A stretch of 64,000 nucleotides of DNA from Verrucomicrobiia bacterium (GCA_036405135.1 DASWYF010000034.1:82721-146720); one strand, 5' to 3'; positions 17,915 through 27,126 are shown, counted from the stretch's first letter. A program made the numbers and translations. Notes: a model not told the origin generated them from the sequence alone.

Positions 17915-20230
17915 TTATTTCATAGCCCGCGCGATGCTGTTCCACCAGCCATCGTGCAGGTCGCTCAACGCCCACTTCAGATCCTGCCCGCCCGCCTTGA
18001 TGGCCAGGTCCGAACCGCCCACACTGCCGATGACCGTCGCGGACACACCCAGCAATTTAGCACGTTCCACGACTTTCACCGCATTGATCTTCGCCACGCT
18101 GATCACGATACGACCTTGCGCTTCGCCGAAGAGAATCGCATCAAGACGCGCTTTGTCAAAGGCGCTCAAATCAACCGTCGCACCACGGAAGCGCGGTGTA
18201 TTGCGCGCTTCATAGCCCGAGATGCAGGACTCCGCGATCGCCACGGCCAAGCCGCCTTCGCTGCAATCATGCGCGCTCTTCACATCGCCCGTGTAGATCA
18301 GCGCCCGGATCGTATCGTGCAACACCTTCTCCTTCTGGAGATCGCACTTCGGCGGCGTGCCGGTCTTCTGACCATGCACGACCTTCAAGTATGCTGAACC
18401 ACCCAAGCCTTGCAGCGGGTCCGTGCCGTCCACGAGGTCGCCGAGCAGGATGATCGCATCGCCCTCGTCCTTGAACCACTGCGTCGTGATATGTTCCGCC
18501 TTCTCGATGATGCCCACCATCGCCACCGTCGGCGTCGGATCGATCGCACCTTGCGGATTCTGGTTGTAGAGACTGACGTTGCCGCCCGTCACCGGTGCAT
18601 TGAACACCGTGCAACCTTCCGCGATACCGCGCACTGATTCCTTCAACTGATAGAACAGTTCCGGATTGTGCGGGTTGCCGAAATTCAGATTGTCCGTGGA
18701 ACCCAGCGGGATCGCACCCGAGCAAGCGAGGTTACGCGCCGCTTCCGCCGTGGCGATCTTGCCGCCTTCATACGGATCGAGATAAACGTAAGTGGCGTTG
18801 CAATCCACCGTCATCGCGATGAATTTATCCGGCACGTTATCGTTGTTCTTTGTGGAAGACGCCGGCAACACCGGGAGCGAATCACCCTTGATGCGGATCA
18901 CCGCTGCATCAGATCCCGGGCAAACCACGGAACCATCGCGCACCATGTGATCGTATTGACGATACACCCAGTTCTTCGATGCGATCGAAGGCCAGGAGAG
19001 CAGTGACTTCAGATTCTCCGTCGGATTAGAGATCGTCGGGATCTTGTCGAGCGTGAACGCTCGCACCGCTTGCAGGTAAGCCGGCTCACGCGATTCGCGC
19101 TGATACACTGGCGCGTCATCCGCCAATTTCTTAGCCGGAATGTCCGCCACGATCTTGCCCCCGTGACGCACCACCATGCGGCCCGTGTCCGTCACCACAC
19201 CGACTTCCGCCCACGGCAAATCCCACTTGTCGAAAATACGCTGCACTTCGGACTCGCGACCCTTCTTCACGATCACGAGCATGCGCTCTTGCGATTCCGA
19301 AAGCATGATCTCGTAGGAGCTCATGTTCGGTCCACGCTGCGGCACCTTGTTGAGTTCGATCTCGATACCCGTTCCCGCACGAGCCGCCGTCTCACACGTC
19401 GAGCAGGTCAAGCCCGCTGCGCCCATGTCTTGGATACCCGTCACCGCATCCGTCGCGAGCAATTCCAGCACGGCTTCCAGCACGAGCTTCTCCATGAACG
19501 GATCGCCCACCTGCACCGCACCGCGCTGTTGCTCAGCGGATTCATCCGTTAAATCTTGTGAAGCGAACGCCGCACCCGCCAGACCATCACGGCCCGTCGC
19601 CGGTCCCACGTAGAACACCGGATTACCGATACCCTTCGCCGCACCACGCGCGATCTGCTCGTGACGCAACACGCCGAGGCAGAATGCGTTCACCAGCGGA
19701 TTGCCCGCGTAGCAATCATCGAAATAAACTTCGCCACCGATGGTCGGGATGCCGAAGCAGTTGCCGTAATGCGCGATGCCTTCCACCACACCGCTGAACA
19801 GATGCCTCACTTCCGGCGATTCCAGATTACCGAAGCGCAACGAGTTCAGTCCGCACACCGGACGCGCACCCATTGTGAAAATATCGCGAATGATGCCGCC
19901 CACACCCGTCGCCGCGCCTTGGAAAGGCTCCACCGCACTCGGATGGTTGTGTGATTCGATCTTGAACGCGATCGCCAGCCCGTCACCGATGTCGATGATG
20001 CCTGCGTTCTCCTCACCGGCACCCACGAGGATCTTCGGCGACTTCGTCGGAAAACCTTTCAGCACCGGACGTGTGTTCTTGTAAGAGCAGTGCTCGCTCC
20101 ACATCACCGAGAAGATGCCCAGCTCGGTATAGCTCGGTTCACGCCCGAGGATTTCGACGGCGCGGGCGTACTCGTCCGGCGTCAGGTTATGCTTCTTGAC
20201 CAACTCTGGAGTGATGGCGGGTTCCGTCAT
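17915..20230 (-). CDS. purL: FGAM synthase subunit PurL (small type)
   Basis: Catalytic subunit that amidates FGAR to FGAM; the small PurL needs PurQ (glutaminase) and PurS, both encoded just upstream. 771 aa from the ATG at 20230 ([16 protein letters not shown]). Seen: [20 protein letters not shown] with the catalytic His, [36 protein letters not shown], and [14 protein letters not shown]; two repeated AIRS-type halves. An in-frame start at 20284 adds 18 residues including several Cys and is less likely. Confidence 0.97.
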   Translation of the reverse strand: MTEPAITPELVKKHNLTPDEYARAVEILGREPSYTELGIFSVMWSEHCSYKNTRPVLKGFPTKSPKILVGAGEENAGIIDIGDGLAIAFKIESHNHPSAVEPFQGAATGVGGIIRDIFTMGARPVCGLNSLRFGNLESPEVRHLFSGVVEGIAHYGNCFGIPTIGGEVYFDDCYAGNPLVNAFCLGVLRHEQIARGAAKGIGNPVFYVGPATGRDGLAGAAFASQDLTDESAEQQRGAVQVGDPFMEKLVLEAVLELLATDAVTGIQDMGAAGLTCSTCETAARAGTGIEIELNKVPQRGPNMSSYEIMLSESQERMLVIVKKGRESEVQRIFDKWDLPWAEVGVVTDTGRMVVRHGGKIVADIPAKKLADDAPVYQRESREPAYLQAVRAFTLDKIPTISNPTENLKSLLSWPSIASKNWVYRQYDHMVRDGSVVCPGSDAAVIRIKGDSLPVLPASSTKNNDNVPDKFIAMTVDCNATYVYLDPYEGGKIATAEAARNLACSGAIPLGSTDNLNFGNPHNPELFYQLKESVRGIAEGCTVFNAPVTGGNVSLYNQNPQGAIDPTPTVAMVGIIEKAEHITTQWFKDEGDAIILLGDLVDGTDPLQGLGGSAYLKVVHGQKTGTPPKCDLQKEKVLHDTIRALIYTGDVKSAHDCSEGGLAVAIAESCISGYEARNTPRFRGATVDLSAFDKARLDAILFGEAQGRIVISVAKINAVKVVERAKLLGVSATVIGSVGGSDLAIKAGGQDLKWALSDLHDGWWNSIARAMK

Positions 20231-20356
20231 TTGAAAACTATTTTCTAATCGGCACTCGAAACAACTGCACCCTCGAATGCCCAAACACTTGTCATCAATT
20301 CATTCCACATCCGTCTCACACTTTCCACAGCGGTATCGGCTTTCTTCGCCTTTTCC

Positions 20357-20392
20357 CATCTGTGTCTATCTGTGTCCATCTGTGGTTAAAAA
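20357..20392 (+). repeat. Short-period repeat, family B copy 1
   Basis: Three degenerate 11-12 nt units of the form ATCTGTGTCY, ending in GGTTAAAA. Read on the minus strand it begins 4 nt after the purQ stop codon and fills the purQ-purL gap. Copies 2 and 3 are at 40652-40687 and 55025-55059. Confidence 0.75.
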
Positions 20393-20396
20393 TTCC

Positions 20397-21110
20397 TCAC
20401 GCTGCCTTCGCAGCACCCTTGTTCTGCAACGCTTGGATCAGGCTCTCAAAGATCGCCTTGCCGTCCTCGCAACCCAAAATCGACTCGCTCGCGCGTTCTG
20501 GATGCGGCATCAGTCCGGCCACATTCTTCGCCTCGTTGCACACACCCGCGATGTTTTGCAGGGACCCATTCGGATTCGAATCATCCGTCAGATTCCCGTT
20601 CACGTCGCAATACTGCCAGAGCACCTGCCCGTTCGCATTCATCTTCACTAACGTCTCTTCGTCCGCGAAGTAGCACCCCTCACCGTGGGCGATCGGCACA
20701 CGCATGATCTTGCCGTCCGCGATCTTGTTCGTGAACGCCGAGTTCTTCGTCACCGTCTTCAGATAGACTGGCTCACAACGGAACTGCAATGAACGGTTAC
20801 GCACCAGCGCGCCCGGCAACATCCCGGCTTCGCACAAGATCTGGAAACCATTGCAGATACCCAGCACATGACCGCCGTTCGCGGCGAATTGTTGCACGGC
20901 CTGCATCACCGGGCTGAAACGCGCGATGGCGCCCGTGCGCAGATAATCGCCGTAGCTGAAACCGCCCGGCACCAGCACCGCATCCACGTCGCCGAGTGTG
21001 GTGTCCTTGTGCCAGACCAGCTTGGCCGAGTGGCCCAGCACGTTCTTCAAGACGTGCACGCAGTCTTGATCACAGTTCGAACCCGGAAATTGTAGGACCG
21101 CAAAATTCAT
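20397..21110 (-). CDS. purQ: FGAM synthase subunit PurQ (glutamine amidotransferase)
   Basis: Supplies ammonia from glutamine to PurL. 237 aa class I amidotransferase: N-terminus [40 protein letters not shown], the nucleophile region [20 protein letters not shown] with the catalytic Cys, and the closing catalytic dyad in [12 protein letters not shown]. It lies 37 nt after purS. Confidence 0.97.
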   Translation of the reverse strand: MNFAVLQFPGSNCDQDCVHVLKNVLGHSAKLVWHKDTTLGDVDAVLVPGGFSYGDYLRTGAIARFSPVMQAVQQFAANGGHVLGICNGFQILCEAGMLPGALVRNRSLQFRCEPVYLKTVTKNSAFTNKIADGKIMRVPIAHGEGCYFADEETLVKMNANGQVLWQYCDVNGNLTDDSNPNGSLQNIAGVCNEAKNVAGLMPHPERASESILGCEDGKAIFESLIQALQNKGAAKAA

Positions 21111-21147
21111 GTCTATTTGAGATAAGCCAGCGTTGGCCTTCGTTCAA

Positions 21148-21387
21148 TTAGTCAACGATCTCCAGCTTGTAATCCTCGATGACCGGATTGCTCAGAAACT
21201 TGTGGCACGCCTCGTCGAGCTGGCGACGGATCGTCTCCTTGTCGCCCGTTACCTCGATCTCGAGATACTTGCCCACGTGAACCCGTCCTACGCCCGTGTA
21301 ACCCATATGGGCCAACGCACGCTCAACGGTTTGACCTTGAGGGTCGAGAACTGCCTTCTTCGGAGTGATGATGATCTTAGCTTTCAT
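21148..21387 (-). CDS. purS: FGAM synthase subunit PurS
   Basis: Small subunit that bridges PurL and PurQ. 79 aa from the ATG at 21387: KAKIIITPKKAVLDPQGQTV, ALAHMGYTGVGRVHVGKYLE and a C-terminal CHKFLSNPVIEDYKLEIVD are typical of PurS. A GTG three codons upstream is a less likely start. It is the first gene of the purSQLFM run. Confidence 0.95.
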   Translation of the reverse strand: MKAKIIITPKKAVLDPQGQTVERALAHMGYTGVGRVHVGKYLEIEVTGDKETIRRQLDEACHKFLSNPVIEDYKLEIVD

Positions 21388-21494
21388 TGTCAGCACGGCC
21401 GCAACCGCGGAATCGAAGGGCGCATGTTGCGTAAACCCCCTCTTTCACGCGAGAACTTTTTTTGCATCTATTTTCGCCCCTTTTTTCCCTTCAA

Positions 21495-21530
21495 TCGATG
21501 TTCGATGTTGGGCGTTCGATGTTCGATGTT
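21495..21530 (+). repeat. Short-period repeat, family A copy 1
   Basis: 36 nt built from TTCGATG/TTCGATGTT units around a central GGGCG: begins TCGATGTTCGATGTTGGGCG. The copy at 39180-39215 matches it at 34 of 36 positions, in the same orientation. It lies about 108 nt upstream of purS. Confidence 0.8.
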
Positions 21531-21889
21531 TTCCCCGCAATTTTCCGCTTCTTTAATCCTCATATTTCCTCCTTTTCACCATCTCCGCACACGGCACTCC
21601 TTCATTTAGTCTTTTCAGGGACTTTTGAGGTGCCTTGGTCCTCATTAGGTCAAGCTTTTGACCTGCCAAGAGTATCCTCCTGCAGCCGTCATTCGTCAAA
21701 TTACTTTTATCAATTATTTCTCCTGATCGGAACCCCTTGAGCATCAACATCAAGCAACTGTCCATTTGCCCCTTCACCGGAAAAACCCCCTCTTTCCTCC
21801 AGCCTCAATCCCATCCTAAAGCGAATCGCTGACACCCTTTCCGGTTCCTTCTAAAACTTGAATCCTCCCGTCTCCCCACCTTTTCCTCA

Positions 21890-21917
21890 CCTCGGCACTT
21901 GTACATAAGTGCCGAGG
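21890..21917. repeat. Perfect 11-bp hairpin downstream of the 22005-22526 gene
   Basis: CCTCGGCACTT (21890-21900) and AAGTGCCGAGG (21907-21917) flank a GTACAT loop. No T tract follows on either strand, so it is not a classical terminator; it may be a REP-like unit or a 3' mRNA stabiliser. Confidence 0.55.
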
Positions 21918-22004
21918 AATTCGACCGTCTGCCTCTCCATCTACGTTCCAACCTTGATGTCACATAATCCACCCTCCACCACGACCTGCCTCCATTCCCT
22001 CCCC

Positions 22005-22526
22005 TTATAACCCCGCCGTCACCTCCCGCGCAAAGCTCCCCGCCCGCTCGATCCACCCGATCGCCCCGCCGCCATGAAACAAACTCGCCAGCACGATCCG
22101 GTAGCGGAACGCATGCTCCACCCCATCCGCCACTTCCAACCCTGGCACATGCAAGGGCAGCAAAACCTCCGCCGTTGTCTGTTTGCTTCCCGGCAACACC
22201 TTGAGCATCTCCAGCACAAACACCCGCACCCGCACCGAGTCCGACTGCCGGGCATACGCCGCCATATCCCGGCGCAACTCCTCGCCGCGGGCGCGACTCA
22301 TCCGTTGCCATTGCTTGATCATAAATCCCCGCCCTAGATCCCCTCGGGTCACCAGCCCGCTGGAAACCCGACACCAAAACGCCACCGCAGTCGAATGTTG
22401 ATACCGGTCCACCGGCCGCCCTTTCACCCGCTCCAGTTCCTCCTGTTGCAGCACGTCCTCAGCTTCGGCGATAAGCCGTTCCATATCCGCCTTCAACAAC
22501 CCGTTTTCCGCCTCTGTATCATTCAT
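22005..22526 (-). CDS. Hypothetical protein (173 aa)
   Basis: Not recognised. The ATG at 22526 gives MNDTEAENGLLKADMERLIA, a charged helical start, then a 100-residue region rich in Arg, Val and Leu (FWCRVSSGLVTRGDLGRGFM, VRVFVLEMLKVLPGSKQTTA) and an end with HAFRYRIVLASLFHGGGAIG. There is no signal peptide or clear membrane span, so it is probably cytoplasmic. An in-frame start at 22562 is possible. It is alone, with divergent neighbours on its 5' side. Confidence 0.6.
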   Translation of the reverse strand: MNDTEAENGLLKADMERLIAEAEDVLQQEELERVKGRPVDRYQHSTAVAFWCRVSSGLVTRGDLGRGFMIKQWQRMSRARGEELRRDMAAYARQSDSVRVRVFVLEMLKVLPGSKQTTAEVLLPLHVPGLEVADGVEHAFRYRIVLASLFHGGGAIGWIERAGSFAREVTAGL

Positions 22527-22683
22527 ATGCTGACAAGGTAGGGATCCGTCCTTTCCTATCACACCTTTCCATTTAGTGGAACAACAATGAAGAGCACCAA
22601 CGACCTCGGCTGCTTAGATTCTTAGCATCCACATATTCTACAGTTCCCCCATCCCCGTGCTTTTGCTATAACACCATCAGCCC

Positions 22684-23832
22684 ATGAACACGCCCCTCAC
22701 CCGACGTCGTTTTCTCCAACTCTCCACCGCCAGCACCCTTGCTCTTTCCCATTCGCTGCAATCAGCCGAGCCTGCGAAATCCTTCGCCTTCGTCCTCCTA
22801 GGCGACCTCCACTTCGACCGCCTGGAACACCATGACATGGCCTGGCTGGAGAAACACAAAGGCGGCGACCTCGGTCAGATCAAGAACTACTCCCGCATCA
22901 CTGCGGACCTCATGCCCCGCCTCTTCGCCACCGTGCGTGAAAGCATCAAGGAGCTGAACACCACATCCTCGCCTGTTCCTTTCGTCCTGCAAGTCGGTGA
23001 TCTCGTCGAAGGCCTGTGCGGCACCGAAGAACTCGCCGCGCGCCAAAATCGCGAAGCCCTCGACTTCATCAAAGAATCCAAACTCGGCGCACCCTTCCTC
23101 TTCACCAAAGGCAATCACGATGTCACCGGCGATGGTGCCCTGCCCGCTTTCCAACAAATCTTCCATCCCTACCTCGCCGAACAAGCCAGGCCGTTTCAAG
23201 GCCCGGCGAAACTGGATTCCGGCAACTACACGTTCGCCCATCAAAACGCGCAATTCTTCTGCTTCGATGCTTACGATAAACTAAGCCTCGATTGGTTGGA
23301 AGCCGCCCTTGCCAAACGCCACTCACAACACTGCTTCATCGCCATCCATCCCCCTGTCGTTCCTTACGGTGCCCGCTCCACCTGGAATCTCTATTCCAGT
23401 GCCAAAGATCAGTCGCGCCGGGAAAAACTCCTCGAACTACTCGGCAAACAAAACGCCTATGTCCTCGGCGGTCACATCCACAAATTCAACACCCTCACCC
23501 GCACCACCCGCGGCGGCGGCAAGTTCGTCCAGCTCGCCGTCAGCAGCGTCGTCGGTTCTGCCGAAACCAAACCCAAGGACATCCTCTCTGGATTGAAGGA
23601 ATACACCGGCGACCAGATCCGCGTGGAACCCAAGCACGCCCCTGAAACAGAGCAGACCCGCCGCGCCGTCTATGATACGGAACGCGAATTCGTGAAATCC
23701 TTCGAGTATGCCGACCTCCCCGGCCACACCGTCATCAGCATCAACGGCCCGCAAGTCACCGCCAAGATCCACACCGGCCTCACCCGCGAAGTCTGGCGCA
23801 CCGTGGATTTGACAGAGTTGCTAAAAGCCTGA
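22684..23832 (+). CDS. Tat-exported calcineurin-like metallophosphoesterase
   Basis: 382 aa. The N-terminus MNTPLTRRRFLQLSTAST carries a twin-arginine motif followed by a hydrophobic stretch, so export in folded form is expected. Dinuclear metal-site motifs appear in the usual order: LLGDLHFDRLEHHDM, VGDLVEGL, TKGNHDVTGDG, AIHPPVVPYG and LGGHIHKFN. The substrate is unknown. A TATAAC box lies about 12 nt before the ATG. The three paralogues that follow begin 17 nt downstream, so they may be co-transcribed. Confidence 0.88.
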   Translation: MNTPLTRRRFLQLSTASTLALSHSLQSAEPAKSFAFVLLGDLHFDRLEHHDMAWLEKHKGGDLGQIKNYSRITADLMPRLFATVRESIKELNTTSSPVPFVLQVGDLVEGLCGTEELAARQNREALDFIKESKLGAPFLFTKGNHDVTGDGALPAFQQIFHPYLAEQARPFQGPAKLDSGNYTFAHQNAQFFCFDAYDKLSLDWLEAALAKRHSQHCFIAIHPPVVPYGARSTWNLYSSAKDQSRREKLLELLGKQNAYVLGGHIHKFNTLTRTTRGGGKFVQLAVSSVVGSAETKPKDILSGLKEYTGDQIRVEPKHAPETEQTRRAVYDTEREFVKSFEYADLPGHTVISINGPQVTAKIHTGLTREVWRTVDLTELLKA

Positions 23833-23849
23833 TGTCTTGAAAACCATTT

Positions 23850-24542
23850 ATGGCCTCCAGCCCACAGCCTGAATCACCACCGCATCGCTCCCGTCGAAAA
23901 CGGCTTCTTGGATTCATGCTCGTATCCTTGGCTGTTACTTTCCTGTTGTTGGGCCTCCGCTACCGTGATCTCTCTGCGATGCCTATACAACCCACGCTTT
24001 GCCAGTCGAACCTCTTTCTCCTGGATGAGGCCATCTCGAACTGGGCCGCTACCACTCAGCCAGTCATTCTTACCAACTCCACCGATATCGCCGGCAGCCC
24101 ACCAGATCGGCTCATCAAGCGATACTTCCCAGATGGCATCATCCCCACGTGTCCGGCTGGAGCCACTTACCAGCGCGGTTCCTTCGCCATGGCCTCCACT
24201 TGCCCCTTGCATGGCGTAGCCCAACGCCATCCCTCCGGCAGCAAACTCCTCTCTGCTTTCCACAGGCGCGAGGCGCGTGCGCGCTACCTGTTAAACGCTT
24301 CTAAAATCGGCACCAACGCTACCATCCAATGCCGCAACAACTTGTTTAAGCTTTGGGGTGGACTCGAACAATGGGCTTTGGAATTCAACCAAGCCGGAGG
24401 TGATCCCGTTTCAATCCCTCTGGTTTTGGAGCGTGCCCATAACGGTGGGCGAGCTCCCATCTGCCCCTCCGGCGGCAAATACTATTTCACCGTCGCCTCC
24501 AACTTCCCCTGCTGCACCATCACCGGCCACACCATCCAATAA
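23850..24542 (+). CDS. Membrane-anchored protein with two pseudopilin-type C-terminal modules, copy 1
   Basis: 230 aa. A basic N-terminus (SRRKRLLGFMLVSLAVTFLL) leads into one membrane helix; no type IV prepilin cleavage site is evident. Two modules follow. Module 1 (about 48-120): CQSNLFLLDEAISNWA, then TCPAGATYQRG and TCPLHGVA. Module 2 (about 150-230): CRNNLFKLWGGLEQWALE, then ICPSGGKYYF and CCTITGHTIQ. This C..NL..ID.A..QWA...CP.GG.Y....PxC...GHT pattern is known from PVC-group pseudopilins, where it follows a prepilin helix. Two further copies follow in tandem. Function unknown. Confidence 0.75.
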   Translation: MASSPQPESPPHRSRRKRLLGFMLVSLAVTFLLLGLRYRDLSAMPIQPTLCQSNLFLLDEAISNWAATTQPVILTNSTDIAGSPPDRLIKRYFPDGIIPTCPAGATYQRGSFAMASTCPLHGVAQRHPSGSKLLSAFHRREARARYLLNASKIGTNATIQCRNNLFKLWGGLEQWALEFNQAGGDPVSIPLVLERAHNGGRAPICPSGGKYYFTVASNFPCCTITGHTIQ

Positions 24543-24583
24543 ATACCGGACACCAGCTTGCCTAAATACTCCAGTGCTGTTCT

Positions 24584-24608
24584 CATGCCTTGGTTCAACC
24601 AAGGCATG
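24584..24608 (+). repeat. Perfect 25-nt palindrome over the start codon of copy 2
   Basis: CATGCCTTGGTT, a central C, then AACCAAGGCATG. The right arm contains the proposed ATG (24606) and an AAGG directly before it; in RNA it would form a 12-bp hairpin that hides the start. Copy 3 keeps the right arm sequence AAACCAAGGCATGAA (25286-25300) but not the left arm. Confidence 0.75.
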
Positions 24609-25256
24609 AAACCCATCCTCCATCACCGCCAGAAAACCATACTGCTCGCCGTTCTTGTTTTGTTAGTGTTCATCTTCAATCTCTATCGTAGCCATGCACG
24701 CATCTCAGCCCTGCGAGCCATACCTACACCGCCACAACCATCCGCTTGCCAGAGCAACCTCTTCATCATCGATACGGCCACCACTTTCTGGGCACAGGCG
24801 AACCACGAAAGCACCACCAATTACCCTGCTGAAAAAGATCTGAAAGCATGGTTTTCTCGTGGAGCATTCCCGCGCTGTCCGGATGGAGGCACTTACTCTT
24901 ACGGCACTCTTTCCCTGGCTACCTCTTGCTCACGACACGGCCACACAGTTTTACCATCGGGCTACACCAAGCCTCCCGCAAAACCTTCCTTCATGGAAAG
25001 AATCCGGATTGCGTTGGGAACCAATTCTCGTGCATCAGTCAACGCCTGCATCGCCGAAATGAAACAGCTTGATGGAGCTGCTCAGCAATGGGCTGTTGAA
25101 AACAACCGTCCTGATGATGCGCCGCTGAATCCGATGGATTTTGTTCACTTGTTGAAAGGAGCACAGTTCCCTCTTTGCCCTGCTGGCGGCAAATACTCCT
25201 TCACCATCGTCTCCAATCCTCCTTGCTGCACCTTTACGGCTCATAGCTTGCCTTAA
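24606..25256 (+). CDS. Membrane-anchored protein with two pseudopilin-type C-terminal modules, copy 2
   Basis: 216 aa from the ATG at 24606 (MKPILHHRQKTILLAVLVLL); upstream in-frame starts at 24585 (ATG) and 24558 (TTG) exist, but the chosen start matches copy 3. One N-terminal membrane helix, then module 1 (CQSNLFIIDTATTFWAQ ... RCPDGGTYSYGTLSL, SCSRHGHTVLP) and module 2 (CIAEMKQLDGAAQQWAVENN ... LCPAGGKYSFTIV, CCTFTAHSLP). Its start codon lies in a perfect palindrome. Confidence 0.75.
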   Translation: MKPILHHRQKTILLAVLVLLVFIFNLYRSHARISALRAIPTPPQPSACQSNLFIIDTATTFWAQANHESTTNYPAEKDLKAWFSRGAFPRCPDGGTYSYGTLSLATSCSRHGHTVLPSGYTKPPAKPSFMERIRIALGTNSRASVNACIAEMKQLDGAAQQWAVENNRPDDAPLNPMDFVHLLKGAQFPLCPAGGKYSFTIVSNPPCCTFTAHSLP

Positions 25257-25294
25257 CTGGGGCACATTGCTTTATTACCACAAGAAACCAAGGC

Positions 25295-25993
25295 ATGAAG
25301 TCCACCTTCCAACGCCGCGAGAAAATCATCCTGATCTCCGTTTTGCTTCTTTCTACCCTCACTTGGGCAACACTCGATTTCTACCGTGACTATCGGGATC
25401 GGAAAGAAGTCGCCGCCAGACATGCCGCTGCGATGGCATTTCAACCCTCCAATTGCCAGCGCCTGCTCTACTTCCTTGATGTCGCCACCACTAAATGGGC
25501 TACCAACACTCATCAATTCACCACCAATTATCCTACCGCGGAGAACCTTCAAGCCTACTTGGAACCGGCTGCAATAGATCTTGCGATAGCCTTGCCCATT
25601 CGAAACTTTCCAAGTTGCCCGGATGGCGGAAACTACACCTACGGTACACTCGCCCTCGCCACCATCTGCTCAAAACACGGCCATGCCATTTTACCTCATG
25701 CAGGCCCTTTCAAGGGGCCTCCTTATTCAATCATTGATAGGATTTGTGACAAGCTCGGCCTGCGTCGTCATCGCCAATACGATTGCTACAGTAACCTGCG
25801 AATCATGGATGGAGCTGCTCAGCAATGGGGCTTGGAAAATAAGAAGATAGATAGTGATCTGGTATCTCCAGTTGATGCTGCGCAGTATATGCGGGCGGGC
25901 CAATTCGGTCTTTGTCCTCAAGGGGGAAAATACATTTACACGACACTCTACAACGCACCCTGCTGCACCATCACCGGGCACACGCTCCCCTAG
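25295..25993 (+). CDS. Membrane-anchored protein with two pseudopilin-type C-terminal modules, copy 3
   Basis: 232 aa, start MKSTFQRREKIILISVLLLS with one membrane helix. Module 1 (CQRLLYFLDVATTKWATN ... SCPDGGNYTYGTLALAT, ICSKHGHAILP) has about 13 extra residues (ALPIRN region) compared with copy 2. Module 2 is the closest to the usual signature: CYSNLRIMDGAAQQWGLENK, LCPQGGKYIYTTLYN, CCTITGHTLP. It is spaced 38 nt from copy 2. Same unknown role, probably displayed outside the inner membrane. Confidence 0.75.
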   Translation: MKSTFQRREKIILISVLLLSTLTWATLDFYRDYRDRKEVAARHAAAMAFQPSNCQRLLYFLDVATTKWATNTHQFTTNYPTAENLQAYLEPAAIDLAIALPIRNFPSCPDGGNYTYGTLALATICSKHGHAILPHAGPFKGPPYSIIDRICDKLGLRRHRQYDCYSNLRIMDGAAQQWGLENKKIDSDLVSPVDAAQYMRAGQFGLCPQGGKYIYTTLYNAPCCTITGHTLP

Positions 25994-26056
25994 ATCCCCT
26001 CGCTGGAAAACCATGAAATCTCCCCAGCACTTTGATACGTCATCCAGTTCGCCAAC

Positions 26057-26446
26057 ATGATTACGAACCCTTACGACGAGGCCATCACGCTCCTCAACGT
26101 CCGCGGCTTCTACGCCAAAAGAAAAGATAGCGATACGGAATCCATGATCACCGTCTCACGCGGCACTCTTAAAGTTGGTTTTCTCGAAGCAATGGATGGC
26201 GTGGTGTACTTGCATTGGCAAGATGGCACATGGGATGTCGAAGCTCCTTTTGTTTCACCCGAAGGCGGTGTCACGACTCCAGGTGGATGCGTCATAGAAC
26301 ACGGTTATCCGACCACAGCCGCCTGCGAACGCGCCATCAAATACCTGCAATCCCCGGTTCAGTTCAGTCAAGCCATCAAACATCAACATGGCAGATGTTT
26401 GGAGTATATGTATCCCGACTGCCTGCCACTTGAAACTGAACGCTGA
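26057..26446 (+). CDS. Hypothetical protein (129 aa) ending inside a repeat
   Basis: Not recognised. ATG at 26057 (MITNPYDEAITLLNVRGFYA); soluble, with MDGVVYLHWQDGTWDVEAPF and a Pro/Gly-rich GGVTTPGGCVIEHGYPT, and single Cys residues scattered. The last residues (LPLETER) and the TGA stop are encoded by repeat family D, suggesting that the 3' end was altered by the repeat. It follows the three pseudopilin-like genes by 63 nt and may be unrelated to them. Confidence 0.6.
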   Translation: MITNPYDEAITLLNVRGFYAKRKDSDTESMITVSRGTLKVGFLEAMDGVVYLHWQDGTWDVEAPFVSPEGGVTTPGGCVIEHGYPTTAACERAIKYLQSPVQFSQAIKHQHGRCLEYMYPDCLPLETER

Positions 26447-26460
26447 AAACTTGAAACTCT
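26428..26460 (+). repeat. Short-period repeat, family D
   Basis: Iterated TTGAAACT / CTGAA / GCTGAAAA units (ACTTGAAACTGAACGCTGAA, then AACTTGAAACTCT). It overlaps the last codons and the stop of the gene ending at 26446. Confidence 0.6.
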
Positions 26461-26479
26461 CTCAAAGATAAGAAGAAAG

Positions 26480-26554
26480 TGGTGCCAGAGGCGGGAATTG
26501 AACCTGCGACCAAGGGCTTATGAGTCCCCTGCTCTACCTCTGAGCTACTCTGGC
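26480..26554 (-). tRNA. tRNA with CAT anticodon (Met, or Ile2 if lysidine-modified)
   Basis: The minus strand folds as a cloverleaf: acceptor GCCAGAG/CTCTGGC, T8-A9, D stem GCTC/GAGC, anticodon loop CTCATAA, T loop TTCAATT, discriminator A and an encoded CCA. The last anticodon-stem pair (A31-G39) and one T-stem pair (A-C) are mismatched. CAT reads AUG as elongator Met; tRNA-Ile2 with the same anticodon cannot be excluded. It is not an initiator by the usual acceptor mismatch. Confidence 0.9.
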
Positions 26555-26718
26555 ACAATCACTTGTTTGCCTCACTCGCTGGGAGTGAAGCGGGTCGATA
26601 CTATGCAAACCGTCTTTTCCCCTCGCAAGCAGTTTTCTAACTTTTTTCATCTCGTCCAAAACCACCCTTTTTGAACAGATTTGCCCCGAATTCTTCTTTA
26701 CGTTACTATCAAAACAAC

Positions 26719-27126
26719 ATGAAAGCCACATTGCACCTTTTCCTAGCCAGCCTTTGCCTCAGCCTGTTTCTCTCTGCAGTCCACGCCGCCGACACCACCG
26801 CTCCGAAACCCAAACACGTGGATGTCACCGGCGCCACCCAGCTCCTTGAGACCAATAAATCCGTCATCATCCTCGACATCCGCACCGAAGAAGAATTCAA
26901 AGACGGCCACATCCCCAAGGCTGTAAACATTGATTACCTCGACAGAACCTTCGGTGAAAAACTCGACAAGCTCGACAAGTCCAAACCCTACCTCGTTCAC
27001 TGCGCTGCTGGCGGCCGCAGCACCAAATCTCTCGAACAATTCAAAGCCAAAGGCTTCACTAATATATATCACCTCGATGGCGGCCTAAACGCATGGCAAT
27101 CCTCCCAAAAGCCCGTCACCAAGTAA
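26719..27126 (+). CDS. Periplasmic rhodanese-domain protein
   Basis: 135 aa from the ATG at 26719, with a signal peptide (MKATLHLFLASLCLSLFLSAVHA). A single rhodanese domain follows: VIILDIRTEEEFKDGHIPKA, then the active-site loop VHCAAGGRSTKS with Cys95, then the final helix FTNIYHLDGGLNAWQ. Single-domain exported rhodaneses may carry sulfane sulfur; the exact partner is unknown. An upstream in-frame start at 26671 would mask the signal peptide. Confidence 0.88.
   Translation: MKATLHLFLASLCLSLFLSAVHAADTTAPKPKHVDVTGATQLLETNKSVIILDIRTEEEFKDGHIPKAVNIDYLDRTFGEKLDKLDKSKPYLVHCAAGGRSTKSLEQFKAKGFTNIYHLDGGLNAWQSSQKPVTK

Larger units (their letters stand above)
21388..22004. other. Long intergenic region upstream of purS
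   Basis: About 617 nt, pyrimidine-rich on the plus strand. It holds repeat family A (21495-21530) and a perfect 11-bp hairpin (21890-21917). It must also hold the purS promoter, which I cannot place with confidence. A 74-codon minus-strand frame at 21553-21777 and the tail of a longer minus-strand frame ending at 21805 show no protein signature. Confidence 0.5.

Noticed and set aside
21805..22377. Minus-strand frame of 190 codons overlapping the 22005-22526 gene
   Set aside because: Gly/Arg/Ala-rich composition in a shifted frame and no start signal; the other frame has a more protein-like sequence.
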